Below, piece after piece: positions 15,095 to 23,532 of a DNA stretch of 51,845 nucleotides. The notes beneath the pieces are model-generated. The model was not told the origin of the DNA and ran no database searches. It saw only the letters and a program-made list of their open reading frames with translations. The stretch is taken from positions 1 to 51,845 of the forward strand of contig JAFAQY010000028.1 of NCBI GenBank assembly GCA_019261985.1, read 5' to 3'. A program made the position numbers and the translations under genes. Each line of letters begins with the position of its first letter. The stretch's first letter is position 1. Source of the stretch: Bryobacterales bacterium (lineage in GTDB: Bacteria; Acidobacteriota; Terriglobia; Bryobacterales; Bryobacteraceae).

Positions 15095-16684
15095 CTACAA
15101 AACGCTCTTCTCCGTATAGCTGCCGAACACATCCTTCAGCGCGGCGCAGATTTCGCCTACCGTGGCGTATGATTTTACTGCATCGAGAATGAGTGGCATT
15201 GTGTTCGCGTCGGACTCGGCTCCGCGCCGCAGGGCATCTAGCGTGCGCTGCACTTCGGCTTGATTTCGCTGCGCTCGCAATTCTCGGAGCCGCGCTACTT
15301 GCCGCTTTTCCGCGCTCTCGTCGATCTGCAATACCTCGATCGGCTGCCCCTCGGAATCCGTGAACTTGTTTACGCCGACGATGACGCTTTCCCCGTGCTC
15401 GACGGAATGCTGATATTCGTAGCTGGCGCGTGCGATTTCAGATTGCGGGAATCCGCGCTCGATGGCAGGAATCATTCCGCCCATTTCGTCTATTTGGCGG
15501 ATGTAATCGTTGGCGGCGTCTTCGACAACCGAAGTGAGGTGCTCCAGGTAATAACTGCCGCCAAGTGGATCGGGCTCGCGAGTTACTCCGGTTTCGTAGG
15601 CGATTACTTGCTGCGTCCGTAGCGCCAGTGTCACCGCGTGTTCCGAGGGCAGGGCGTAGGCTTCATCCAAAGAATTCGTATGCAGCGATTGGCATCCACC
15701 GAGGACAGCGGCGAGTGCCTGGATGGCGGTGCGCACGATGTTGTTTTGCGGCTGCTGCCAAGTGAGCGAACAGCCGGCCGTCTGAGCATGGAAGCGCAGT
15801 TTCCAACTCCGCTCCTCGCGCGCGCCGAAACGGTCGCGCATGGTGTAAGCCCACATTTTGCGGGCCGCGCGGTATTTTGCGATCTCCTCGAAAAAATCAT
15901 TATGCGCATTCAAGAAGAAGCTGAGCCGCGGAGCGAAAGAATCGACCTGCAGCCCGCGCTGTAACGCCCAATCCACATATTCGATGCCGTCTCGCAATGT
16001 GAACGCGAGTTCCTGAACCGCGGTCGATCCAGCCTCGCGAATGTGATACCCGGAAATGGAGATTGGATTGAAACGCGGAACGCGCCGCGCCGCGAATTCA
16101 ATGGAATCCGTTACCAGCCGCATGGAAGGCCGCGGCGGATAAATGTACTCCTTTTGCGCGATGTATTCCTTCAAGATGTCGTTCTGAAGCGTCCCTGAAA
16201 GGCGGTCCCAAGCGACTCCCTGCTGTTCAGCCACCGCGAGGTACATCGCCCACAAGATCGAAGCCGGGGAGTTGATCGTCATCGAGACGGTTACGTCTCC
16301 CAACGGAATGCCGCGGAACAGAGTTTCCATGTCCGCAAGAGACGAGATCGCCACTCCGCATTTGCCGACTTCTCCCAAGGCGGTTGGGTCATCGGAATCC
16401 ACTCCCATGAGCGTCGGCAGATCGAAGGCGACCGAAAGGCCGGTCTGGCCCTGCTCCAGCAAGTACCTGTAGCGGGCATTGGTTTCTTCGGCTGTCGCGA
16501 ACCCGGCGAACTGGCGCATCGTCCAGAGCCGTCCGCGGTACATGGTTTCGTGAATTCCGCGCGTATACGGAAATTCGCCCGGTGCGGGCAGCGGCTGCGA
16601 GACGTCTTCCGGGCCGTAGACCGGCTTCACTGGAAGCCCGCTCAATTTGGTGGTCACTGCGATTCCATTTTCGCGCGCTCCCAT
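15095..16684 (-). CDS. Acyl-CoA mutase large subunit (methylmalonyl-CoA mutase family)
   Basis: Protein of 529 residues matching the substrate-binding barrel of B12-dependent acyl-CoA mutases. Seen: [125 protein letters not shown]. It stops after about 530 residues and lacks the cobalamin-binding domain (DxHxxG motif), so a small B12-binding subunit must be encoded elsewhere. The substrate may be methylmalonyl-CoA, isobutyryl-CoA or another; this cannot be decided by eye. ATG 16684 gives the usual N-terminus. A seven-base tandem repeat lies upstream, and a broken copy of the 3' end lies at 10318-10430. Confidence 0.93.
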   Translation of the reverse strand: MGARENGIAVTTKLSGLPVKPVYGPEDVSQPLPAPGEFPYTRGIHETMYRGRLWTMRQFAGFATAEETNARYRYLLEQGQTGLSVAFDLPTLMGVDSDDPTALGEVGKCGVAISSLADMETLFRGIPLGDVTVSMTINSPASILWAMYLAVAEQQGVAWDRLSGTLQNDILKEYIAQKEYIYPPRPSMRLVTDSIEFAARRVPRFNPISISGYHIREAGSTAVQELAFTLRDGIEYVDWALQRGLQVDSFAPRLSFFLNAHNDFFEEIAKYRAARKMWAYTMRDRFGAREERSWKLRFHAQTAGCSLTWQQPQNNIVRTAIQALAAVLGGCQSLHTNSLDEAYALPSEHAVTLALRTQQVIAYETGVTREPDPLGGSYYLEHLTSVVEDAANDYIRQIDEMGGMIPAIERGFPQSEIARASYEYQHSVEHGESVIVGVNKFTDSEGQPIEVLQIDESAEKRQVARLRELRAQRNQAEVQRTLDALRRGAESDANTMPLILDAVKSYATVGEICAALKDVFGSYTEKSVL

Positions 16685-16719
16685 TGCGGCGTGCTCGCCA
16701 GGGGCCAGGGGCTAGTGGC

Positions 16720-16782
16720 CAGACGGCAGACGGTAGACGGCAGACGCCAGACGGTAGACGCCAGACGCCAGACGGTAGACGC
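16720..16782. repeat. Heptanucleotide tandem repeat
   Basis: Nine consecutive 7-base units of the form YAGACGS (cagacgg, tagacgg, cagacgc, tagacgc). It lies between the divergent mutase and VanZ-like genes, 36 bases upstream of the mutase start. Copy number may vary between strains. Confidence 0.9.
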
Positions 16783-16929
16783 CGCGCCGCTTGCTACAAA
16801 CAGAGCGCGGCCTGTGCCGCGCCGGCTGCTGGTTGGCATCCCTCGCAGACAACGGGAACCCCTGCGATCCAGCAACCGCGGCTCGTGGTGGATCGGGCTA
16901 CGGTCTGGATCAGGCTAAGGTGAAGATGC

Positions 16930-18057
16930 ATGCCTCGCCGCCGTGCCGTTCTTTTTGCCGCGCTGTACGCGGGGGCGGTGCTTTATCTTTCGCTTTATCC
17001 CTGGGTCTTTGTGCCGGTTCCGCGCACGCCGGGCTTGTTCTGGATTCCCCTCTCCGACCGCCGGTTGTTGCTCGATTCGGTTTTGAATGTTTTCTTCTAC
17101 ATGCCTCTGGGCGCGGCGATTGCGATTGCAGTTGAAAATGCCGCAGCCGGAGTTCTGGCGGCGACTGGCTTCGGCTTGCTTTTATCGTTTGCCGTCGAAT
17201 GGACGCAGCGTTATATACCCTTCCGCATCGGCAACTTAAACGATCTGCTCGCAAATACAGGCGGCGCTTTCATCGGTGCAATTGCGGCCCTGGTCTGGGG
17301 ACGGCTGGCGCGAGTGTTGCGCGCTCGGGGACATGCCACGGTTTTGTTCCCTGACGCGGCAATCCTGGCGGTGCTCTGGCTGGCATGGAACGCCTTTCTA
17401 TTGCTTCCGGCGATCAACCGGATGGAACTGCCGCCTCGGTTTGTATGGATGGAAACCGGCGCGGCCTTTTTTGGATTTGCCGCGCTCACCCTGGCGCTGA
17501 AGCCGCATCCGGTTATCGCCGGAATCCTGGCGCTCGCTCCTGTACCGGCATTATCGGCTTACCCGCCAGTGTTGCTCATACGCATGGCCGCGATCGCCGC
17601 TGCTTCTCTGGTAGCCCGGTTCGCCAATCCGGCGCTGGCGCGGTTTTTGGGAACGGCGTCCGTCCTGTGGCTTGCTTTTCAGGAGTTGTATCCGTTCGTG
17701 TGGACTTGGACGCCGCAAGCGTTTTTCTGGGTGCCGTTTCAAAGCCTTTTCTTGACGCGCCCACAAAGCTATTATCCGCTGCTGTTCGGAAAATTATTTT
17801 TCTATACCGCCGTAATATGGGCGTTGCGATATCAGGGCTTAGCGTTCCGGTGGGCGGTTGCCTTCCCAGCCGCGGTGCTGGCAGCCGGAGAATTCGCGCA
17901 GCGGTTCATGCCGGGCCGCTTTCCCGAATCGACAGACCTGGTTTTGATGGCGACCGGCGCATTCCTGCTGTGGATCGCCGATGCAGAATCGCGCTCAAGC
18001 GCCGGCAGGCCGGCTGCGGCGAGAATGCGCGACCAGATTAGCCGCGCGCAGGAGTGA
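16930..18057 (+). CDS. VanZ-like membrane protein
   Basis: Membrane protein of 375 residues. The N-terminal part carries VanZ-family features: a first helix AVLFAALYAGAVLYLSLYPW, LLLDSVLNVFFYMPLGAAIA, and the polar motif EWTQRYIPFRIGNLNDLLAN, which matches the conserved ExxQ...R..D.DD-type region. Further hydrophobic helices follow to the C-terminus, so it is longer than simple VanZ proteins, which are nearer 160 residues. VanZ is linked to teicoplanin resistance in enterococci, but most bacterial members have no known role. AAGGTG lies upstream of ATG 16930. The last 63 bases overlap the nucleotidyltransferase gene on the other strand. Confidence 0.85.
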   Translation: MPRRRAVLFAALYAGAVLYLSLYPWVFVPVPRTPGLFWIPLSDRRLLLDSVLNVFFYMPLGAAIAIAVENAAAGVLAATGFGLLLSFAVEWTQRYIPFRIGNLNDLLANTGGAFIGAIAALVWGRLARVLRARGHATVLFPDAAILAVLWLAWNAFLLLPAINRMELPPRFVWMETGAAFFGFAALTLALKPHPVIAGILALAPVPALSAYPPVLLIRMAAIAAASLVARFANPALARFLGTASVLWLAFQELYPFVWTWTPQAFFWVPFQSLFLTRPQSYYPLLFGKLFFYTAVIWALRYQGLAFRWAVAFPAAVLAAGEFAQRFMPGRFPESTDLVLMATGAFLLWIADAESRSSAGRPAAARMRDQISRAQE

Positions 18058-18732
18058 TTCGAAGGTGCCGGCATCGGTCCACCAGCCGTCGAGGAACGAA
18101 AAGGTCATCGTGCCCTCCGCAATATATGCATTATTGACGTCTGTGATTTCCAACTCGCCGCGTCCGCTCGGGGCCAGCCGTTTGACCTTGTCGAACACGG
18201 TGCCGTCGTACATATAGATGCCGGTGACCGCATAATTCGATTTGGGGTTGCGCGGTTTTTCTTCAATGCCGGCGATGCGATCCCCTCTCAGGTCGGCGAC
18301 GCCGAAGCGCTCCGCGTCGTGGACTTCTTTCAGCAAAATCCGAGCGCCATGCTCCTGCTCTTCGAATTCTTCGACGGCGGCGCCGATCGATCCCTCTATG
18401 ATGTTGTCGCCCAAAATAACGCAGATCTTTTCGCCATCCGCGAAATGCTCGGCTAAGGCCAGCGCGTCCGCAATGCCGCCTTCGCCTTCCTGATAGGTGT
18501 AGTTCAGGTGCTTCAAGCCGAACTCCTTCCCATTCGCGAGAAGGCGCAGAAAATCTCCGGAATTGCGCCCGCCGGTGACCAGCAGGATATCCCGGATTCC
18601 CGCCGCGACCAGCGTCTCGATGGGATAGAAGATCATCGGCTTGTCGAAAATCGGCAGCAGATGCTTGTTGGTGATTTTGGTTAGGGGGAACAGGCGGCTA
18701 CCCGTCCCTCCGGCAAGAACAATTCCTTTCAT
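17995..18732 (-). CDS. Sugar-phosphate nucleotidyltransferase, RmlA-like
   Basis: Cytoplasmic enzyme of 245 residues. The nucleotide-binding signature LAGGTGSRLFPLT is at 6-18, followed by NKHLLPIFDKPMIFYP, ILGDNIIEG, GIEEKPRNPKSNYAVTGIYM, and GWWTDAGTFESLLRAANLV near the end. These match glucose-1-phosphate thymidylyltransferases, in the short form of about 240 residues; UTP or another sugar cannot be excluded. The gene follows GDP-fucose synthase by 21 bases on the same strand, so both probably supply activated sugars for surface polysaccharide. Its 3' end overlaps the VanZ-like gene tail to tail. Confidence 0.88.
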   Translation of the reverse strand: MKGIVLAGGTGSRLFPLTKITNKHLLPIFDKPMIFYPIETLVAAGIRDILLVTGGRNSGDFLRLLANGKEFGLKHLNYTYQEGEGGIADALALAEHFADGEKICVILGDNIIEGSIGAAVEEFEEQEHGARILLKEVHDAERFGVADLRGDRIAGIEEKPRNPKSNYAVTGIYMYDGTVFDKVKRLAPSGRGELEITDVNNAYIAEGTMTFSFLDGWWTDAGTFESLLRAANLVAHSRRSRPAGA

Positions 18733-18753
18733 GAAACCCTCCGATGAACGATA

Positions 18754-19713
18754 TTAAGCCACGCTCGCTCCTACTCGCGCCAGATTCTGCCGGTACCAGG
18801 CGTAGGTGGACGCGATTCCCTGCTCGAGGGTGATTTGGGCGCGCCAGCCTAACGCGGTTAGCCGGGAAACATCCAGCAGCTTGCGCGGCGTTCCATCCGG
18901 CTTCGACCGATCGAAATTTACCGCGCCGGAAAATCCTGTAATCTTCGCCACCATAGATGCCAGTTCGGCGATGGAGACATCCTCGCCTACCCCGACATTC
19001 AGCGGCTCGGCGCTATCGTAATGTTCGAGCGCGAAACAAGCCGCTGCTGCCATGTCGTCGACGTGCAGAAACTCACGGCGCGGAGTGCCGGTGCCCCAAA
19101 GCGTGACCTCGCCGCGGCCTGAGATTTTCGCTTCATGCAAACGGCGGATCAAGGCCGGGAGCACGTGGGAAGTCTCGAGATCGAAGTTGTCGCCGGGGCC
19201 GTACAAATTCGTCGGCATAAGGCTGATGGCATTTAATCCATATTGCTCGCGATAGGCGCCACAGAGCTTCAAGCCGGCGATTTTGGCTATCGCGTAAGCT
19301 TCATTCGTCGGCTCTAAGGGACCCGTAAGCAAATACTCCTCTTTTATGGGCTGCGGCGCAAACTTCGGATAAATGCAAGAGGAACCCAGAAAAACGAGTT
19401 TCTGCGCGCCGTTGCGCGAGGCGGCGTGGATCACGTGGGTTTGTATGGCCAGATTGTCGTAAAGAAAATCCGCAGGCCGAGTGGAATTGGCGAGAATGCC
19501 GCCCACTCTTGCCGCCGCCAGGAACACAAAATCGGGCTTGTTTTCCGCCATGAATCTGTTGACGGCGGATTGGTCCCGTAAGTCAAGTTGCGCGCGGGAA
19601 GCAGTCAGCAGACGCTCGCAGCCGCGCCGCTGCAATTCACGGACGATGGCCGAGCCGACCAAGCCGCGATGGCCCGCGATGTAGATTCTACTGGACGCCG
19701 TTAATCTCGTCAC
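18754..19713 (-). CDS. fcl: GDP-L-fucose synthase
   Basis: NADPH-dependent epimerase-reductase that turns GDP-4-keto-6-deoxymannose into GDP-L-fucose (family knowledge). Seen in 319 residues: the Rossmann motif IYIAGHRGLVGSAIVREL, LAAARVGGILANSTRPADF, FLGSSCIYPKFAPQPIKEEY, NEAYAIAKIAG with the catalytic Tyr and Lys, MPTNLYGPGDNFD, and REFLHVDDMAAA. I took GTG 19713 (start MTRLTASSRIYIAG) because the usual family length is near 320. An open frame extends 61 codons further upstream but looks non-coding. It leads a two-gene unit with the nucleotidyltransferase. Confidence 0.92.
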   Translation of the reverse strand: MTRLTASSRIYIAGHRGLVGSAIVRELQRRGCERLLTASRAQLDLRDQSAVNRFMAENKPDFVFLAAARVGGILANSTRPADFLYDNLAIQTHVIHAASRNGAQKLVFLGSSCIYPKFAPQPIKEEYLLTGPLEPTNEAYAIAKIAGLKLCGAYREQYGLNAISLMPTNLYGPGDNFDLETSHVLPALIRRLHEAKISGRGEVTLWGTGTPRREFLHVDDMAAAACFALEHYDSAEPLNVGVGEDVSIAELASMVAKITGFSGAVNFDRSKPDGTPRKLLDVSRLTALGWRAQITLEQGIASTYAWYRQNLARVGASVA

Positions 19714-20122
19714 AATGGATTTACCATTATCGCCGGAAAGGGTGGCCGGTGCGCTTGATTTCCACGGTGCGGATCCGGCAGACCGGCGAGAGGGAAAAAG
19801 CCGGCCTGCCGGCAGCAATCCGGACTTGTATCGCGCGGAACCAGCGCCGCCGCGGCCTCCGCTCCTGCTGGTCAGCTTTCCGGTCCGAGCAAACAAATCC
19901 GATGCGCTTGCATTACGTTAACGCTGGAAGGGCGGTATGAAAATTAGGGAAAGGCTGAATTTTGCGGCGGATTCGCCTTAGTGCTTCTCAGGCGGGGCTG
20001 AAGCCCGCCGCAGGCTAATGCCCTGCCCCACATGGGCTGTAGGCCAATTTCTGCAACTTAGGTATCAGGCTGGGGCGGGAGCTGCTTACTATTGGATGAG
20101 ACCGGCGATTGATTTGCCATCG
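19714..20122. other. Intergenic stretch, no gene
   Basis: No coding sequence is evident in these 409 bases. 19795-19813, read on the - strand, is GCCGGCAGGCCGGC followed by TTTTT, a weak candidate terminator for the methyltransferase operon. A hairpin repeat lies at 19991-20032. Confidence 0.5.
19991..20032. repeat. Hairpin repeat, GGGCTGAAGCCC module
   Basis: GGCGGGGCTGAAGCCCGCC forms a hairpin with one bulged base. It is followed by CGCAGG, a degraded second hairpin and CCTGCCCCAC. It lies downstream of the methyltransferase gene. Confidence 0.75.
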
Positions 20123-21553
20123 CTAGTGGCGCGGTTCATTCGTCTGCTCACCCACTAACCGGATCATGCTCAGATTCACGGTGAAGGTGCGGTCGTCGGT
20201 ATCGATGGTGAAGGTGGGCGACGCGTTGATCGTTACCGTGTATTCGTCTGCTAACGGGAGGTCGCCTTCCAGGAGAAACAGGCCGGGGCGGTCCAGCTTC
20301 CAGGTCCCAACAACGGCGCCGTTCACTGTCGCGCGAACTTCGCCCGGAATTCCAGGCGGCGACGCATGGCCGCGGATTCGCAGGCGCTGCGGACCGGGCT
20401 TGACGCGGCGCAGCCTTGCCGATGCTTGAGCGCCGATCCACCTATACTTGTTGCCGTAGACGCCTTCCAGCTCGTACCAGCCTTCTAGCAACTGGCGCTC
20501 GTGTCCGGGCAGGCCAAAATCGATGATGTCGTCCCGCTCGCCGGGATAGAGCTCGCTTCGCTCGGCGGAAGGCAGCAGGTTGTAAACTTCGCCCTCGTTC
20601 TCCGCGGTGTAGTTGCAGGCGATGCAGCATAACACATCGTGGGCATCGCGCGTAAGCGCGGCGTGGCAATCGGGACAGCGCAGGCAGCGCTCGAATTGCT
20701 CGAAAGCAGCGGGGGCGGCAGGTACTCCGGGCTTTTTCAGGACCGCGGCCAAAGTGCCGCCGAGCCAGCGCGCGGCGCGCCACTTCGAGCCTGCCGCGAT
20801 TTGCACGATCCGCTCGCCCCAGCCCTCCTCCGCGACGAAAATCTCATACTCTTGCTCAGTGAAATACTTCGCCGCGAGAGCGTGCCACTCGGCCAGTCCC
20901 ATCGAATGGTTCTGCCGGATTCCGAAGCTTTCTTCCTGATGCGCGCCGATCACATCGCGGACCAGATAACCGAGCAGGCCCCAGTCGTACAGCTTGCGCT
21001 CCCACGGCTTCATGGTGTTGTAGTAAGCGCAGCGATAGAGCCTGAGCGAAAGCTTGCGGCGCAACGGCTCCTCGGCAAACAGAAACACGCCGCCGGGCTG
21101 CAGGACGCGGGCAACTTCGCGAAACACGCTCTCAATATCCAAGAACTGGCTGAGCATTTGAAATGCGCACACGAACCGGACGGAGGCGTCGGCGAACGGA
21201 AGATTCGCGGCATCGCCGGCCAGGCGCACGGGGGCGCGTTCGAGATTCCAGGCATCCATCAACGCGCGGCCGTGGCGCAACGAATCCGCCGAGATATCCA
21301 GTGCGAATCCCGATGCTCCGAATTCGTTCGCCAGCATGTAGCTGGAATGCCCGGCGTTGGCGCCTATCTCCAGAAACGGAGTCATTTCGCCAATAAAGGC
21401 TTGGTGTTTACGGATGAGCCCTCCGCGCCTGGCGTTCTCCTCGGCGTAGACCGGCAGGTTGCGTTCCGGTTCGCCGAGCGAGGCGAAGTTGTGAAATTCG
21501 ACCTCGGCGCGTTTAACGGAAAACGGCTGGGCTGGGGTCACGGCGATACCCAC
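20123..21553 (-). CDS. SAM-dependent methyltransferase with zinc ribbon and C-terminal beta domain
   Basis: Protein of 476 residues with three parts. Residues about 55-170 are a class I methyltransferase: FLEIGANAGHSSYMLA, GFALDISADSLRHGRALM, AGDAANLPFADASVRFVC, and EVARVLQPGGVFLFAEEP. Around 290-330 come two cysteine pairs, CLRCPDC and CCIAC, followed by EGEVYNLLP, resembling a Trm112-type zinc ribbon. The last 120 residues look like a beta-sandwich (RLRIRGHASPPGIPGEV, TVNGAVVGTWKLDRPG), perhaps for sugar or lipid binding. The substrate is not known; surface-polysaccharide methylation would fit the nearby sugar genes but is only inferred. Its start overlaps the lipoprotein gene, and it closes a three-gene operon. 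Confidence 0.82.
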   Translation of the reverse strand: MGIAVTPAQPFSVKRAEVEFHNFASLGEPERNLPVYAEENARRGGLIRKHQAFIGEMTPFLEIGANAGHSSYMLANEFGASGFALDISADSLRHGRALMDAWNLERAPVRLAGDAANLPFADASVRFVCAFQMLSQFLDIESVFREVARVLQPGGVFLFAEEPLRRKLSLRLYRCAYYNTMKPWERKLYDWGLLGYLVRDVIGAHQEESFGIRQNHSMGLAEWHALAAKYFTEQEYEIFVAEEGWGERIVQIAAGSKWRAARWLGGTLAAVLKKPGVPAAPAAFEQFERCLRCPDCHAALTRDAHDVLCCIACNYTAENEGEVYNLLPSAERSELYPGERDDIIDFGLPGHERQLLEGWYELEGVYGNKYRWIGAQASARLRRVKPGPQRLRIRGHASPPGIPGEVRATVNGAVVGTWKLDRPGLFLLEGDLPLADEYTVTINASPTFTIDTDDRTFTVNLSMIRLVGEQTNEPRH

Positions 21554-21861
21554 TCCCCATTGCGCATCATTCTTTCATTCGCGCCGCCCTTCAGCACCAA
21601 ATTCGCCGGCTGACCCGGCTCGATCGCTCCGCCTCCGGCAAGGGGTTCGATGGTCATCCCGAGCCCGCCGGTGATCTCGGCGCCCTTGGGGACGGGCGTA
21701 GTCGCTTGTGGACCCACAGCCTGAAACTTGCCGTTCGAGATTACAACCACGGAATGATCGACGCTGCCGAGCCTGGCGCCGACAATCACTTTCACTCCGG
21801 ATTCCTGCGGCGATACGCATGCGGCAAGGGCGGCGCACGACAACAGCAGGAGCGTCCTCAT
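21538..21861 (-). CDS. Lipoprotein resembling an amidohydrolase without its barrel
   Basis: Small protein of 107 residues with a lipoprotein signal (LLLSCAALAAC, lipid on Cys15). The mature part reads VKVIVGARLGSVDHSVVVIS, NGKFQAVGPQATTPVPKGAE and GGGAIEPGQPANLVL. The first two resemble the N-terminal beta-sandwich of amidohydrolases and the last their C-terminal beta segment. The metal-binding TIM barrel that normally lies between them (over 250 residues) is absent, so it cannot be an active hydrolase. It overlaps the HAD gene by four bases (ATGA) and the methyltransferase by 16. Confidence 0.7.
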   Translation of the reverse strand: MRTLLLLSCAALAACVSPQESGVKVIVGARLGSVDHSVVVISNGKFQAVGPQATTPVPKGAEITGGLGMTIEPLAGGGAIEPGQPANLVLKGGANERMMRNGEWVSP

Positions 21862-22553
21862 CCGAGCAGCATCTCGATCGAAAGCGCCCGCATATCGGCC
21901 ACCAGCAGATCCGGCGCATAGCTGGCCAAATCCTCCGTACTCGACAACCCGGTGGCGACCGCGACGGCGCGAATTCCGTTCGCGCGCGCGGCTCGAATGT
22001 CGTTCGGATGATCGCCGATCAATGCCACGGGCGAAGTCCGGTTAATCCAGCCTTGCCGGCGCGCGTGTTGGAGGGCGATCCGCACCAGGCCCGCGCGGTC
22101 GCGAGCGCGTTCGGCAAACGCACCGAAACGGAGATAGTGGCGCAGGCCCGCGCACTCCATCTTTCTCCATCCGATGCGCGTGAGATTGCCGGTAACCAAG
22201 CCCGCGGGCACGCCGCGGCGGGAAAGCCTGTACAGCAGCATCCGAGCGCCGGGGCACACCTTGCGGCGGAGGTCCGGGCAGCGGCGGACGTAAACCGTCT
22301 GGGCGGCGGCGACAATCTCCGGCATTTTGCGCGCGATGACGACGCGCGACACGCCGGCGCTTGCAAGCATCGCCGCGACGATGTCCCGGTCCAGCATGCC
22401 CTGTACGGGTATTCCCTCGGTCGTTGTTTCCAGGCTGGTGACGCGCCGCACCGCGTCCACCAGCGCCTGGCGATGATGCGGTCCCGCGCGGCGCAGGAGG
22501 GTGCCGTCGATATCGAACAACACTAGGCCACGCCTGATTTCCATTTTCTTCAT
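21858..22553 (-). CDS. HAD-superfamily hydrolase, phosphoglycolate phosphatase-like
   Basis: Cytoplasmic phosphatase-type protein of 231 residues. Motif I is LVLFDIDGTLLRRAG, with the nucleophile and acid/base aspartates in DIDGT; motif II is in AGLVTGNL; motif IV is ALIGDHPNDIRAARANGIRA. The cap region (TTEGIPVQGMLDRDIVAAML) follows motif I, as in the Gph group. The substrate is unknown. ATG 22553 was chosen, with ATG 22544 as alternative; the open frame to 22847 is not used because conserved sequence begins at MKKMEIRRGL. First gene of the HAD, lipoprotein, methyltransferase unit, divergent from the gene at 22596. Confidence 0.85.
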   Translation of the reverse strand: MKKMEIRRGLVLFDIDGTLLRRAGPHHRQALVDAVRRVTSLETTTEGIPVQGMLDRDIVAAMLASAGVSRVVIARKMPEIVAAAQTVYVRRCPDLRRKVCPGARMLLYRLSRRGVPAGLVTGNLTRIGWRKMECAGLRHYLRFGAFAERARDRAGLVRIALQHARRQGWINRTSPVALIGDHPNDIRAARANGIRAVAVATGLSSTEDLASYAPDLLVADMRALSIEMLLG

Positions 22554-22595
22554 GATAACGGTGAGTTCCCACGCGTCAGGTAGAATGAGGCTTCG

Positions 22596-23099
22596 ATGCA
22601 AATCTTGCAAGCAGGCCGGCATAAGCTTATGCTGCTCGAGTTGGATACCGAGTCGCTCGAAAATATTGCGCGGCAAGCCGGTTTTGAATTTAAGCTGGAA
22701 GACCAGAGCCGGCGGGTGCTGCTGGACCTTACCGCGGAAGACCGGCAGGCTCCGCTGCTGCTCTTCGACGCCGCCGATCCAGGTAACCTGGGCTGGTTTT
22801 CCCGCTGCCAGTTTTACGTTGACGGAAAAAGCGGCGCGGTATTGCAAACGCCGATTCTGCTGGCCAACCAGCGCGATCGCAGCGGCCGCGCCCTGCCGAA
22901 CGCCATTCGTGTCCAGATCAATAAAGAGCTGCCGGTAAGTTTCCGGCTGCCGAACAAAGCGCCCGTAACCGAGCAGACGGTCTACGCAGTGCTTTACAGC
23001 TTTCTGAATGCTCTGCTAAATACCGGTGTCGGTGTTTGCGGCGGCGATGTTGTAAAGCCGCTCGCCGGCCGGACGGAACCGGCCCGCAGCAGGAACTAA
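22596..23099 (+). CDS. Hypothetical protein
   Basis: Protein of 167 residues that I do not recognise. There is no signal peptide or transmembrane helix. The N-terminal half has LDTESLENIARQAGFEFKLE and LLLDLTAEDRQAPLLLFDAA, mixed alpha/beta; the C-terminal half ends in a small hydrophobic stretch (YAVLYSFLNALLNTGVGVCG). It is followed after one base by the AhpD-like gene, so the two are probably co-transcribed. It starts 42 bases from the divergent HAD gene. Confidence 0.6.
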   Translation: MQILQAGRHKLMLLELDTESLENIARQAGFEFKLEDQSRRVLLDLTAEDRQAPLLLFDAADPGNLGWFSRCQFYVDGKSGAVLQTPILLANQRDRSGRALPNAIRVQINKELPVSFRLPNKAPVTEQTVYAVLYSFLNALLNTGVGVCGGDVVKPLAGRTEPARSRN

Positions 23100-23100
23100 C

Positions 23101-23502
23101 ATGGCCACTTTTGGAATGATCGAATATGCCGACGCTTCGCCCGAAGTCCGGGCCGTCTATGACGATCTGATGGCGACGCGCCAGACCGATTACATCAACA
23201 ATTTCTGGAAAGCGCTGGCCCATGATCCCGCGGCGTTGAAACGCACCTGGGAATCGATAAAGCAAATCATGGCTCCGGGAGCCCTCGATCCGCTGACAAA
23301 GGAGATGGTGTATCTGGCGGTGAGCGCGACGAATCAATGCGGCTACTGCATTGCTTCGCACACGGCAGCCGCGCGGAAAGCGGGGATGACAGAGGCTCAG
23401 TTCGCGGAGTTGATGGCCGTGGTCGGCATGGCGAACGAGAGCAATCGTCTGGCCAGCGGATACCAGGTGGAGATCGACGAGCGATTCAAAACAGGGGCGT
23501 AA
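23101..23502 (+). CDS. AhpD-like / carboxymuconolactone decarboxylase family protein
   Basis: Cytoplasmic protein of 133 residues with the AhpD-type redox motif CGYCIASHTAA: Cys80, Cys83 and His87. In AhpD the two cysteines form the peroxidase and reductase centre; many family members have this motif without a known substrate. Other family features are TKEMVYLAVSATNQCGYC and the helix AAARKAGMTEAQFAELM. It starts one base after the hypothetical gene. A peroxidase or electron-transfer role is likely, the partner unknown. Confidence 0.88.
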   Translation: MATFGMIEYADASPEVRAVYDDLMATRQTDYINNFWKALAHDPAALKRTWESIKQIMAPGALDPLTKEMVYLAVSATNQCGYCIASHTAAARKAGMTEAQFAELMAVVGMANESNRLASGYQVEIDERFKTGA

Positions 23503-23532
23503 AACCCTCTCCCCGTACTCCGTTGGACTGAC

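Noticed and set aside
16720-16782. CRISPR array
   Set aside because: Units are only seven bases and contiguous, with no spacers; it is a simple tandem repeat.
16930-18057. VanZ as a sign of glycopeptide resistance
   Set aside because: No vanA, vanH or vanX genes are near; the family is widespread with other or unknown roles.
19714-19896. N-terminal extension of GDP-fucose synthase
   Set aside because: The added 61 residues have no pattern and precede the normal Rossmann start; a GTG at 19713 gives the usual length.
20639-21613. 324-codon open frame on the + strand
   Set aside because: It is the antisense shadow of the methyltransferase, which has clear SAM-binding motifs on the - strand.
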